From positions 2,008,001 through 2,072,000 of the forward strand of contig JAFMOC010000024.1 of NCBI GenBank assembly GCA_019802505.1: a stretch of DNA of 64,000 bases. Reading direction: 5' to 3'. The position numbers and the translations under genes were made by a program. The stretch comes from Corydoras sp. C115. Taxonomy: Eukaryota > Chordata > Actinopteri > Siluriformes > Callichthyidae. Of this stretch, positions 54,766 through 64,000 are shown in pieces; within the stretch, counting starts at the first letter, position 1; every line of letters starts with the position of its first letter. Under the pieces are notes generated by a model. It saw only the letters and a list, made by a program, of their open reading frames with translations. It did not search any database and was not told where the DNA came from.

Positions 54766-54823
54766 TTCATCTGTCCATCTTCACACATAGACAACTTCAA
54801 TGCAACCCATGTTTTTTAAATGT

Positions 54824-54915
54824 ACAGTTATGGTCAAAGGTTTTGAGTATAACCCAAATCTTGTGTTTTACAAGATGTGCTGCTTTAGGTTTAATGGTGG
54901 CAATTTGTATAAACT
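54824..54915 (+). mobile_element. Tc1-like terminal fragment
   Basis: TACAGTTATGGTCAAAGGTTTTGAG follows the pattern of fish Tc1-like ends and begins at a TA. The fragment is cut after about 90 bp by the next element, and no transposase remains. Confidence 0.6.
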
Positions 54916-54921
54916 CTAGGT

Positions 54922-55611
54922 CAGGAGTGGCCAACCTGTGACTCCCGAGCCGCATGCAGCTCTTTACCTGGTTTCATTATGTGTGTGGCAAGCCATTCTA
55001 TTATATGTGCCAGGTGTCATTAGCGCATTTCAAAGCTTCAAATCTTCAGGCCACTTCAGCTCACTCCATGCTAATATCAACCAGGAATTTTCAAATGGGA
55101 CTGAATTTCACTTGCATCGTATCGACTGAATTGAGACATGGCATGGGCCATGCAATGAATAGGAGTTTGTTAAAAAATGCCTCAGTGATGTTAGAACCTC
55201 GTCTTCTGAAAACGACAAACTAAAATGCATGGTATCAGACGTCCAACTGTAATGCCACACTGTTAAACACTGTATATCACAGCAACATGGTTATTGAATC
55301 AAAGTTGCACTCTGACCTTCAAGCATGTGAGTATTTTAGTGCGCCATTGGATGATAGTGGTGACATACCCATACCCAAGCCTTAGTTGGCAATATTTACT
55401 GCTAGTCTTAACACTGTAGGAGTCAATTTCTGTCATTATCATGTTGGTGTGTGACATTTACAATAAATCTGGTTGAGCAAAGATGTGTATGTATGTGAGA
55501 GAGAAAGGAAACAATGGGTGATGTTTATGTGTGCCCATGTGTATGATGTGGTTATTTTTGATATCACAGTTAAAAGGTGGCTCTTGGTCTCTGACTGGTT
55601 GGCTACCCCCG
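54922..55611. mobile_element. hAT (Charlie-like) element, non-autonomous
   Basis: The left end CAGGAGTGGCCAACC and the right end GGTTGGCTACCCCCG are inverted (12 of 15). Next to the left end stands TGACTCCCGAGCCGCATGCAG, common in Charlie-type hATs. The 8-mers outside do not match, so the duplication is lost. The frames inside are short. Confidence 0.65.
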
Positions 55612-55626
55612 ACCCCCGTTTTAAAG

Positions 55627-56298
55627 CAGGGGTGCCCACACTTTTCTGGCCCGAGATCTACTTTTCCATTGGACAGGTCATCGAGATCTACCAGGATTAA
55701 TCTTTTTTTAGGCTTTTATATTGAAACCTGTTTACACACATGTTAGTATTGTCTAATCAGCATAGAAAAGACGGATTGCCATTTTCACAGAAATTGCTCT
55801 TTTATTAAACACATTCCAGCAAATAGCATGACATTGGCACTTCTTTGGAAGTGCAATGGCTACTCGGCAAATCAAGCAAGTGCATTTTGAGTTTGACATT
55901 TAACAAAAAAATATTCATCCTCCCACTCTAAATGAAAGTGGTATTTTAATTCTTTTGGTCCTTCACTCATCTTGTCAGTCAAATAAAGTGCAAAAACACA
56001 AACAGAAACTATCTAATGTAGATGATTCGTGAGGCAGTGCTTCGGATTTAGGCACGGAGTTGTGGCCACGTGCCAATTTTTGGAACAGCGAGAGAGATGG
56101 GGGGGGGCAGACTTCTCGCTTGCACAGGGATAGAGATTCAGATTCAAAATGAATCACATTGTGTGTGAATGTGTGTGCGTGTATATAAGTGCTTATGATA
56201 CAGTGCTGTAAAAAAGCGCTGATACGCGATACGCACTTTTTTTTTAAACCTCCATCTCAATCTACCCGAAATTCCGATCGACGTATTGGGCACCCCTG
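55627..56298. mobile_element. hAT (Charlie-like) element, intact ends
   Basis: CAGGGGTGCCCACACTTTTC at the left and GTATTGGGCACCCCTG at the right. The 8-bp duplication TTTTAAAG (55619-55626 and 56299-56306) is perfect. It is 672 bp with no transposase frame. It lies 16 bp from the previous hAT. Confidence 0.92.
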
Positions 56299-56607
56299 TT
56301 TTAAAGTGTAATCAAATTAATTGCAATTATTCAAAACTTCAAGAAAAAATTCAACTGCTGTGAAGGAAACGTGAGCACTCAAATCAAAATGTCCCCCAAA
56401 CAATTTCCTAAAGATAATTCAGGTACAGGATTTGGTCATCACCAGTGAAGAGCAGAAATGGCAGCCAGCAATGAGGCAAAGGCTTTTGGAGGATGGTCAC
56501 AAGGGCAGCAAACAAGCTAATTATTCCTAAGGAAAATATCAAGAACAGATTCAGCAAATTCTGCAGAAAGAACAGGGATTGAACTACAGATGACAAAGTC
56601 AAAGTTC

Positions 56608-56988
56608 ATTCATTCATTCATCTTCCATTTAATCCTTTACTAAGGTCACACGGGGGGGGGGGGGGGGGGGGGGGGGGTTCTGTCAGGATTTGACCCAGAA
56701 AATAATATTCAGCATATTTATGGGAGAGAACGTTTTACGTGCTAGGCAGATACACACAGGACACAGGACACTCACACACACAGAGACAGACACATACACA
56801 TACTATTTGGGGAAATTTAGAGCATTAAATTTACCTTGAATCCATGACTGTAGGAAGAAACTGGAGCACCCAGCGGAAACCAACACAGACACAGGGAGAC
56901 CATGGAAACTTTCCCAGATTGGGATTTGAAGCAGAATCCCAAACACTGATAGACAAATGTGCTAACCACCAAGCCACTGTGCCGCCCA
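56608..56988 (-). mobile_element. V-SINE copy with a 26-G run
   Basis: ATTCATTCATTCATCTTCC tail, G-run (56652-56677) in place of the CGCGGGG motif, and an inserted GGATTTGACCCAGAAAATAAT. The body and V domain are diverged; the head is CCACCAAGCCACTGTGCCGCCC. Confidence 0.83.
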
Positions 56989-57094
56989 CTGTATTTGTCA
57001 ATAAAAGTTAAAGAAAAGAATAGATAATGTATATATTTATACTTTATTTTATTAGAAATATAAAACAACACTATAGCAGCCTATCACCAGTCAC

Positions 57095-57243
57095 CAGAGT
57101 TTTCATGTTCTCAACATGTCCGGGTGGGTTTTTTCTGAGCTCTCCAGTCTCCTTCCACAAATTGGATGCAAGGTAATTTGGCTTCTTTATATTTTCGTTA
57201 ACTACATTTCCTTGTATATTGCCCCTATATAATGTGTGTGCCC
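57095..57243 (+). mobile_element. V-SINE V domain, partial
   Basis: GTTTTCATGTTCTCAACATGTCC, CTCCAGTCTCCTTCCAC and TTGCCCCTATATAATGTG. Confidence 0.7.
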
Positions 57244-57330
57244 ATTATAATATTGATAATAATAATTAATTGATTAACAATAATAATTGTAATAATAATG
57301 ATAACAAATTTATAACAATAAATTATTGTT

Positions 57331-57375
<45 letters not shown>
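57244..57375. repeat. (AAT)n-rich microsatellite
   Basis: Imperfect AAT/ATT mixture, then about 15 pure AAT units at 57330-57375. A C17T18 run follows at 57432-57466. Confidence 0.9.
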
Positions 57376-57376
<1 letters not shown>

Positions 57377-57521
57377 CAGAAAACCAACTATACTGTAAAT
57401 TCATCAAACCTGATTGTTATTTGATTCTGCGCCCCCCCCCCCCCCCCCTTTTTTTTTTTTTTTTTTACAACAGGTATTTGTTAAAGAGATGCATCTTCAG
57501 TAGTTTCTTAAAACAGACTTG

Positions 57522-57731
57522 GGTATCCAGGTTTAAATTATGATCTGGGTGGAGTTCGCATGTTTTTCCCGTGTGTCTTTATGGGTTTTCTCCAGGTTCT
57601 TCGGTTTCCTTCCACAGTCCAAAAACAGTGATTTAAGGTGAAGTGTGCTCTAAATTGCCCCTATATAGCATCTGTGTGAGTGAGTGTGTACCCCCCTCTC
57701 CCCCACATGACTTTAGTATAGAATTAAAGAT
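57522..57731 (+). mobile_element. V-SINE body, partial
   Basis: GGTATCCAGGTTTAAATTATGATCTGGGTGGAG, GGTTTCCTTCCACAGTCC and CATGACTTTAGTATAGAATTAAAG. Confidence 0.75.
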
Positions 57732-57896
57732 GCTGAGATGAAAACTTCAGTGAGTTGTAAGCCTGTATTACCCAAGTGTGTGTCCTTGCGAGTGTGTGTC
57801 CAGCACAGCGAATCACTGGCAATGTGTCCTAAGTGCATCTGCCCAGTGCAGATAATAAAATTATAGATACTAAGAAAAGAACATAATAAAATTTGA

Positions 57897-57926
57897 TGAT
57901 AATAATAATAATAATAATAATAATAG
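57897..57926. repeat. (AAT)n microsatellite
   Basis: Short pure AAT/ATA run. Confidence 0.9.
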
Positions 57927-58079
57927 TGCACTTTATAGAAAAAGCCACAACATTAGGATATTAAAGACATTTGGAGTACAGTATGCATTAAGGTGGCACC
58001 AGAATTATTATTATTTTGGGTTTTCAGCATTTTATTGGCATTCAAAAACACAACTGACTGATAAACTTAAAACAATTGT

Positions 58080-58330
58080 CTTCTCTGTCTTAAGATGACC
58101 TCCAGAGCCAGTGCAGCTGTTGGAAAAAAAGAAAAAGGTTACATCAATGAGAAAGAATTTTTTTACTCCATAAATGAGTCTTTAGCAGAGCTGAGCAGCA
58201 CCTTTAGTGACAGGCTGCATCACGCCAACTGTGTGAAGGAGCCGTCCTTCCTTCTTCCTGCTGCTGTTAGAATTTATAACAAGCAATTCTTACAGTAGGT
58301 ACTTATAATTTTAAATAGAGTCTAATTTGA
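58080..58330 (+). pseudogene. LINE ORF2 extreme C-terminus
   Basis: The 67-codon frame ends FSDRLHHANCVKEPSFLLPAAVRIYN, matching the SF.PAAVRLYN end of fish LINE proteins. The ATG at 58095 and the pyrimidine tract before it make it look like an exon, but the LINE match explains it better. Confidence 0.6.
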
Positions 58331-58493
58331 ACATTTGCCTTAAAAGCACTGTTTCTCGCTTAATTCTGAATAGTAATATGTTTGGTCACTGTGTCGAAAA
58401 ACACTGGAAAAGCACTGGAATCAAACAGTGCCATTTCAGATAAAGTTTATTAAGGCAATCACAAGATTGTTGCACATCACCAATATTAAAACA

Positions 58494-58685
58494 ACATTAC
58501 ATTACATTTGGTCATTCATCCAAAGTGACTTACATGTATCCCAACTTGGTTAGGGTCAGAACATAGGGTTGATACAGCAGCTTTGGAGCAATGAGGGTTA
58601 AGGGCCTACCACAAGGACCCAATTTGGTAATGTCAGTGGACCTGTGATTTGAACCCACCACCTTAAGATTGATAACCACTCTGTG
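58494..58685 (-). mobile_element. tRNA-derived SINE, minus copy
   Basis: ACATTTGGTCATTCATCCAAAGTGAC, TTGGTTAGGGTCAGAACATAGGG, GGAGCAATGAGGGTTAAGG and GATTTGAACCCACCACC. The A-box side is cut at GATAACCACT. Confidence 0.85.
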
Positions 58686-58689
58686 TATA

Positions 58690-59288
58690 ATGGCATAACG
58701 CCAAAGCAATCAGCACCAGGACCTTTTATTATAGAGGTTTTTATTGGTTTAGCTTATGCACGGATGGATGCATAGAACTTTTCTTTATGTTCCAACCTCA
58801 GTAATGGTCACTTTTATAACTTTTGTGTTTAATATTAAATGAACACCATCCAGTAAACAGACTTAAAAAGAAATCGCAAAGTCAAATTCATCCTATCATT
58901 TAAGGGTTGTGGCTATGGGTTGTAGCTGCAGAGTGCTCTAATGTGTTCTTCTTTGAGCAAAACAGATTTATCTTTGTGGGACATTGTGGCTTAAAAACGG
59001 CCAAATTGACCAATTATTCAGAGACAGAAAGTGCAGATTCTGCATAATGCCAGTTTCCAAAATGTGCAGAATGGCTTTTGTTGGGTAAAACATTCCTATA
59101 GCGGCATTTTCTGGCATGCTGTTGTTGCTCGGGGGTGATTTAATATTTCAAGTAATTGGACTGATGCTGTTCTCAGTAGTGTGGTTCAGCTGCAGGATAA
59201 AAAAAAGTTCACAATGACTGAGATAATTGTGCAATAACTGACATTTAGAACAATTGGCATCCTGGAATATTTAGCTTACGAAAGATTT
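58690..59288. other. No gene or repeat recognised
   Basis: AT-rich unique-looking DNA. Confidence 0.4.
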
Positions 59289-60604
59289 AAAACACTAATA
59301 TTCATTTATAAATGCATTTTTAAAGCTTTATGAAGTATACATACCGCTTTATAACATTTGTCATAAGCCTTTGTTAATGTACATAGATTTTCATAATCAT
59401 AATCATAAATTGTTATAACAATTTGAAATAAGGATTTATTACACAAGGGGACATAAGACATATTATATATGAACTTATTTAAACGTTTAGACATTCTTCT
59501 AATCTCTGATCAGTGTATGCTGTCGTTTCACCTCTTCACCCACCTCATCATTAATGGGGGGGTGTGGCGCTGAAATGATGCTGTTCCGGGGCGCCAACTC
59601 AACTATGTAGAGTCTGCAGTATCTGCCTCTTTTAGTTCTGCTGCTCTAGTCAGTGATGCCGGAGTCACATGCTGCACTGTGTCAATTAATTACTTATTAA
59701 TTAAATGCCGTGCTTTATTATTAGCTTTAACTGCCTTCCTTGTCTGTTTCTTTTGAGGTGTGACCGGCTTCCTGGAGATCTTCATCCATGGCTCTGCTGA
59801 CTAATGCTGTATGGAACCTTACAAGGCGGTCCTGCAGGACGCCCCCTAATGGACTCACATATAGTTTTCCAGTTGTTCGTTTTTCCATTTGTTTAATATC
59901 TGGACATGGCTGTCCTACACTGTTGTTGCTGCCTGGCCGCTCAAGGAGGATGAGTCCCCCACTGAGTCTTGGTCCTCCCAAGGTTTCTTCCTTAAATAAC
60001 AACATAAAAGGGAGTTTTGTCTTGCCACTGTCGCTTCGGCTTGCTCTTTAGGGGTTTAAAGGCTTTTCATTCCGTAAAGCTGCTTTGTGACAATGTACTG
60101 TTGTAAAAAGCGCTATATAAATAAATTACTTGAACTTGAACTTGAACTTCTTACTTAAAAGAAGATTATTACACTTTGGTTAAAGTCTGTAAAGAGCATT
60201 AATAAGCTTTCATAAAAAATTATGGAGTACTATTTATGCAGGCTCTTTCAAAGAGGTAATTAATAAAAAACACTTTATTTTATGCCTGTAAAGAGACTTT
60301 TTAAGCTTTTCTAAACAGTTATGATCGTCATTTTCAGGAATTTTATTTATTAAACACAAATGTTATAAGGGTTTATGTTGCTTGTCTTTATAATAAGTTG
60401 ATGAGTAGTTAAAATATATCATTTATAATGCATCATGTCACTTTGTGTTATAAATACTTAAAGACTTTAAGTGTGGTTATGTACATCTATGGACATTAAC
60501 AAATGCTTATGATAAGTATTAAAAGCATTAGAAATATTGTATAAAGCTTTATATATGTGGTTATAATGCATTATAAATACCACATTTAAATAAAGTATTA
60601 TCAA
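59289..60604. mobile_element. AT-rich foldback MITE interrupted by a LINE
   Basis: The left half ends at GTTTAGACATTCTT (59497). The right half resumes at CTTACTTAAAAGAAGATTATTACAC (about 60151), continuing the family order. Both terminal regions are diverged. Confidence 0.8.
59498..60150 (+). mobile_element. LINE 3' UTR insertion
   Basis: TTTCACCTCTTCACCCACCTCATC, GAGTCTGCAGTATCTGCC, CATCCATGGCTCTGCTGAC, CCCAAGGTTTCTTCCTTAAA and AAAGCTGCTTTGTGACAATG, with an ATATAAATAAATTACTTGAAC(TTGAAC)n tail. It matches the minus-strand element at 17701-19057 block by block. The frames within (59727, 59788) are not genes. Confidence 0.85.
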
Positions 60605-60699
60605 CATTTTCATCAGCCCAATATAAATACAGTATGAAATCTACAGCATAATATACTGTACATTGTTATGTGTATTGTTTAAGTAAAAATTATACTCCG

Positions 60700-61035
60700 G
60701 CAATGTTACTGGGTACAACACTTCGTTACTCTACTTACCATATACGATGGACTTTGTAGTTCTACAATCACAGACTGTATACCATCTGTTTCTCTACATT
60801 CCTTCTTACTCCCTTTTACTCTTTGATAATCATGACCCAGATAGTACCACATAGCAGATAGTATTAGGGTGCTGGAAGGTGGTAACAGTGAATCAGACAC
60901 CTGTATTTACTAAGTGGGGTGTACTGTTCTCTGTCCAGCAGCACAGCTGTGTTTGATCCACTCATATCAGTACAACACACACTAACACACCACCACGTCA
61001 GTATCACTGCAGTACTAAGAATCATTTACAACCCT
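60700..61035 (-). repeat. Interspersed repeat, minus copy
   Basis: Inverted counterpart of 52042-52390: ACTTTGTAGTTCTACAATCAC, CATCTGTTTCTCTACAT, TGTTCTCTGTCCAGCAGCAC, TTTGATCCACTCATATCAG and TATCACTGCAGTACTAAG. Confidence 0.7.
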
Positions 61036-61043
61036 AATACCAC

Positions 61044-61320
61044 TTCTGTAAGTGTTTCAATGTTCTCCCAGTGTCCTTGTGGGTTTCCTCAAGGTTCTCT
61101 GGTTTCTCAAGTTAAATTGAGTGCTCTAAATTGCCCCATATATTGTGTGTGTGTCTGTGTGTGTGTGTGAGTGTGCCCAGCTATAAATTGTCACCCTGTC
61201 CTGTGTGTATATGCCAGTGTCTAAAATGTTCTCTCTTGGATGGGCATGAGGAACCCCACCATGATCCTAGTAGAGGATTAAGTGGAAGATAATGAATGAA
61301 TGAATGAATGAATGAATGAA
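61044..61320 (+). mobile_element. V-SINE copy lacking the head
   Basis: AGTGTTTCAATGTTCTCCCAGTG, GGTTTCCTCAAGGTTCTCTGG, (TG)n, GTCACCCTGTCCTGTGTGTATATG and a long (GAAT)n tail. Confidence 0.87.
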
Positions 61321-62685
61321 AGGATAAAATTATATTATATGTATGAAGTATTTTGCATATGGATATTGATAGATCACAAGTAAAATAGCTTGTATGTACC
61401 AAACCTATTTATAACTTACACTAAAATGTTTATTACACTAACAATTTTCTCACTTCTTAGTATACAACAAAAAAACATTTGATGTACCTTTTCAAATTAA
61501 ACTGAACACATTTCAACAATAACTGCACATTGGGTGTGGTATGTCATGTAAATTTACAATAATATACACATTTATACATTTGTTTAACACATCATTTAAA
61601 AATATTTAAACTGGTGTTTGGTGAATTTCCTCTCTCATCAAAAACAATTCTAAAACAACTGTAAAGGTGGGATTTTTAAAAACAGGTTCAAATTTGCATT
61701 TAGAACTTGAGAGCATAACTACAAACATCTGTTCATTAGCATTTGTTTTCCATTTGTCTTTCAGGTTATGTTCTTTAAAATATCCTCCCATTTCGTGGAA
61801 CACTCATACGTGGTAAAAACTCAACACACTAGAATACTTAGGCCCTTGGAGTACAAAGTCAGTACTGTTATAGTTATTTTATTGAAGGCAAATAAGCCCA
61901 CATTAAACATGTACTATTCATTTAAAAAATAATTACACATTCAGATTTAAGAAGCCGTATCACATTAATGTCAGATTCAGTTTGAAGTTCTATTCTAATA
62001 TTCAGTACCATTTTCCAGCTACCCAGACATCACAGGATAATTCCTTTCAAATAATTTGGTTGGATCACAAATTAATAAAGTCAATTAAATAAACTGTTCC
62101 ACACATGACAGCAGTTCCAATTAAATTAAGCCTCGGGACAATATTACCTAATCCTCAATGTCCACACACAAAAAATTGGCAGCTTTTACAAGGAAATGCG
62201 AAGGCAAAAAAAAAGGAAAGACACATTATAATCCAGCATATCATAATCCAGAACGCATCTTTACAAATATGCCAAGATAGAAAGATAAGCTACTTATGAG
62301 TTTTTGCAGTCTCATCTAAAAAGTCTTAACCTAAACAGCTGCACACATCTCAAAATTTCTACATGCAGCTGTCTGCTTTCTTAAAACATGTAAATAAAAA
62401 ATATTGACAAGAAAAGTCATAGTCATACACTTCATGTATACATGGCATAAAGCAAAATACATATAAATAATATGTTACACATCATGAGTGACATCAACAA
62501 AAAATGTAGTGGTTCATTATTACAGCCTATTTGTATAATGTTCAGTGGATTAAGAAAACATTAAATCTCTTATTGCACACTTTTGTGAATATCCATTGGT
62601 CAGTAAATACAAAGGATACATACAGTAAATGCACACATCCATGCATCATTATAAAATAATGTATGGATATTTGCACTTTATGTGT
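61321..62685. other. No gene recognised
   Basis: AT-rich. The short frames at 61606 and 62105 have no domain. Confidence 0.45.
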
Positions 62686-62689
62686 TGAT

Positions 62690-62880
62690 GGTATTCATCT
62701 ATGATATTTGCCTGTATATATTCTTTTTGTTTGTATTTAATTGTATTTATTTTGTATTTAATATCTGCAACCTGTACATTGATTGTATATTCCAAAGAGA
62801 TACTTACTCTCAGCTACCATCAATTCTTTGTGTGTATCCACATTCTTGGCAAATAAATCTGATTCTGATATTGTTTTTTA
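62690..62880 (+). mobile_element. LINE 3' end-like fragment
   Basis: A T-rich stretch, then CACATTCTTGGCAAATAAATCTGATTCTGATA, a polyadenylation-type AATAAA with a GATTCT tail as in the LINE at 46436. Confidence 0.6.
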
Positions 62881-63181
62881 TTGACAATTTGCTATTTACT
62901 TACCAACCATCTGTGACACAAGTCCACCCGGAATTACACGCGGCTGCGCAAATACAGCGCCGAGCCGCGGCGCTCTAACGCGCAGAAGGGAGCCAGGCAC
63001 GCAGGTGGTACGAATAAGGAATATTTATTTACGGTGCTCAAAACACCAAACACACAGGTACGAAGGACAGTGTAACATAAAACGAAGACGCGCACGGAAG
63101 ACATGAAACCCCGGAACTAAATACCTTGACATATCCCACCACGTGCACAAAACCACCCAATGAACCCGCGAAGCTAATTAA

Positions 63182-63502
63182 CTAAAATACCCACACGAGA
63201 CAGCTAACCAAACACAGGAATACAAACACAGAACCCAAAAACAAACAAATGCCGAGAAACACTACCCCCGCCCTTACGGTCGCGTAACGAGGGGACGCGA
63301 CCAAGACAACCCAAAAAAAAAACAGTCCTGGGGGGGTGGGAGGGGTCGTCCGCCCCTCCTGAGTCGGGCTAGGTAGGCGGCCTCCGGTGGACGCCCTCTG
63401 CGGGGGAGGCGTGTGACACATCCATAAGTTCTGTGTCGGGGTGGGCGCCCTCTGCGGGCGCGGTGTGGAAGGCGCCGTCTGCCGACGCGGAGCTGCGGAC
63501 AC
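63182..63502 (-). CDS. Hypothetical frame of LTR element 3
   Basis: A minus-strand frame whose middle (STGGRLPSPTQEGR and GLFFFWVVLVASPRYATVRAG) resembles the C-terminal end of the 239-codon frame in element 1 (GTFIFFLLLVASPRCATAGAG). It runs on through the LTR. It is not in phase with the decapeptide reading of the repeat further upstream, so the copy may be frame-shifted. There is no known domain. Confidence 0.25.
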   Translation of the reverse strand: MSAAPRRQTAPSTPRPQRAPTPTQNLWMCHTPPPQRASTGGRLPSPTQEGRTTPPTPPGLFFFWVVLVASPRYATVRAGVVFLGICLFLGSVFVFLCLVSCLVWVF

Positions 63503-63730
63503 CCTCCGGCTGCGAGGTCAGGTGGACGCCCGTGGAGGATCAGGACTGGGCCACGCCCTCCTAATGCGTGGTCTGGTGGACGCCCCCGTCGGGCGAGGAA
63601 TGAGCCACGCCTTCTAGCTGCGTGGTCCGGTGGCCGCCCACGTTGGGCGAGGAATGGGCCCCGCCTTCTTGCTGCGGGGTCAGGTGGACGCCCATGGGCG
63701 GCGTGGTCCGGAGGACGCCCCCTGGCGGCG

Positions 63731-64000
63731 GGGCGTGCGGTGTGCGGCCCCTGCTGCTCGGGCTGGGCGGCGTGCGGCCCCTGCTGCTCGGGCTGGGCGG
63801 CGTGCGGCCCCTGTTGCTCGGGCTGGGCGGCGTGCGGCCTCTGCTGCTCGGGCTGGACGGCGTGCGGCCCCTGCTGCTCGGGCTGGGCGGCGCGCGGACC
63901 CTTGACCTCGGGATGGGTGGCGTGACGCCCCTGGGCCTTGGGATGGGCGGCGTGACGCCCCTGGGCCTCGGGATGGGCGGCGTGACGCCCCTGGGCCCCG
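63731..64000. repeat. 30-bp GC-rich minisatellite of LTR element 3
   Basis: Units GGCTGGGCGGCGTGCGGCCC + CTGCTGCTCG repeat at least five times from 63761, then change to CTGGGC(C)TTGGGATGGGCGGCGTGACGCCC units. On the minus strand one frame reads QQGPHAAQPE. The plus-strand frames at 63630 and 63740 are shadows of the repeat. Confidence 0.92.

Larger units (their letters stand above)
62912..64000 (-). mobile_element. Short LTR retrotransposon (TRIM-like), element 3, cut by the window
   Basis: The LTR at 62912-63261 starts TGTGACACAAG and ends GAGAAACA. It shares GAAGGGAGCCAGGCACGCAGGT and CCACGTGCACAA with element 1. AATAAA on the minus strand and a GGGCGGGGGTAG purine tract at 63262 give minus orientation, so this is the 3' LTR. 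The internal region (63262 onward) has the same GCGACC-rich start as element 1 and then a long GC-rich minisatellite. The other LTR lies outside. Confidence 0.85.

Noticed and set aside
58095..58298. Host exon with an ATG and splice-like borders
   Set aside because: The C-terminal PSFLLPAAVRIYN matches the end of fish LINE proteins, and the donor site is poor.

Overview
This window looks like AT-rich nuclear DNA of a bony (teleost) fish. The evidence is dozens of V-SINE (DANA/Mermaid-type) tRNA-derived repeats, fish-type LINE 3' ends, hAT and Tc1 transposon remnants, long (TA)n, (TG)n and (AAT)n microsatellites, and one vertebrate gene with an intron. An otophysan fish (catfish, knifefish or characin group) is my guess from the flavour of the repeats, not something I can prove. 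There are no bacterial-style operons, CRISPR arrays or prokaryotic signals.

The only convincing host gene is at 20575-21619. It is a two-exon N-acetyltransferase of the NAT8 type: a 19-nt first coding exon, a 298-bp intron, and a 728-nt second exon carrying the GNAT domain. The predicted protein has 248 residues. An AT-rich MITE begins 8 bp after its stop codon.

Layout. 1-190 is the end of an LTR. 190-11400 is SINEs, LINE tails, a hAT MITE with perfect duplications (897-1294) and an AT-rich foldback MITE (9588-10340). 11441-12920 and 14159-15476 are two complete, very short LTR retrotransposons with perfect 5-bp target duplications. Between them is a compound ATTAC/ATTAG satellite (13287-13850). 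15477-20500 is microsatellite, SINE and a split LINE. 20575-21619 is the gene. 21628-37540 is MITEs and SINEs around stretches of unremarkable single-copy DNA. 37729-39991 is a probable hAT-like element with a triplicated interior. 40030-62880 is LINE fragments, SINEs, MITEs and two adjacent Charlie-like hAT elements (54922-56298). 62912-64000 is one LTR and the GC-rich internal part of a third short LTR element that runs off the window.

The most interesting system is the group of short, GC-rich LTR elements (1-190, 11441-12920, 14159-15476, 62912-64000). All read on the minus strand except the first. They have LTRs of about 285-455 bp, internal regions of only 0.4-0.8 kb, and no reverse transcriptase. 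Two share a 30-bp coding minisatellite (decapeptide QGPHAAQPEx); two of the three families share a hairpin at the LTR edge. One carries a 239-codon open frame that fills its internal region. They look like TRIM-type non-autonomous retrotransposons that must be moved by a partner elsewhere. The rest is a layered record of insertions in which many nesting orders can be read directly from target duplications.
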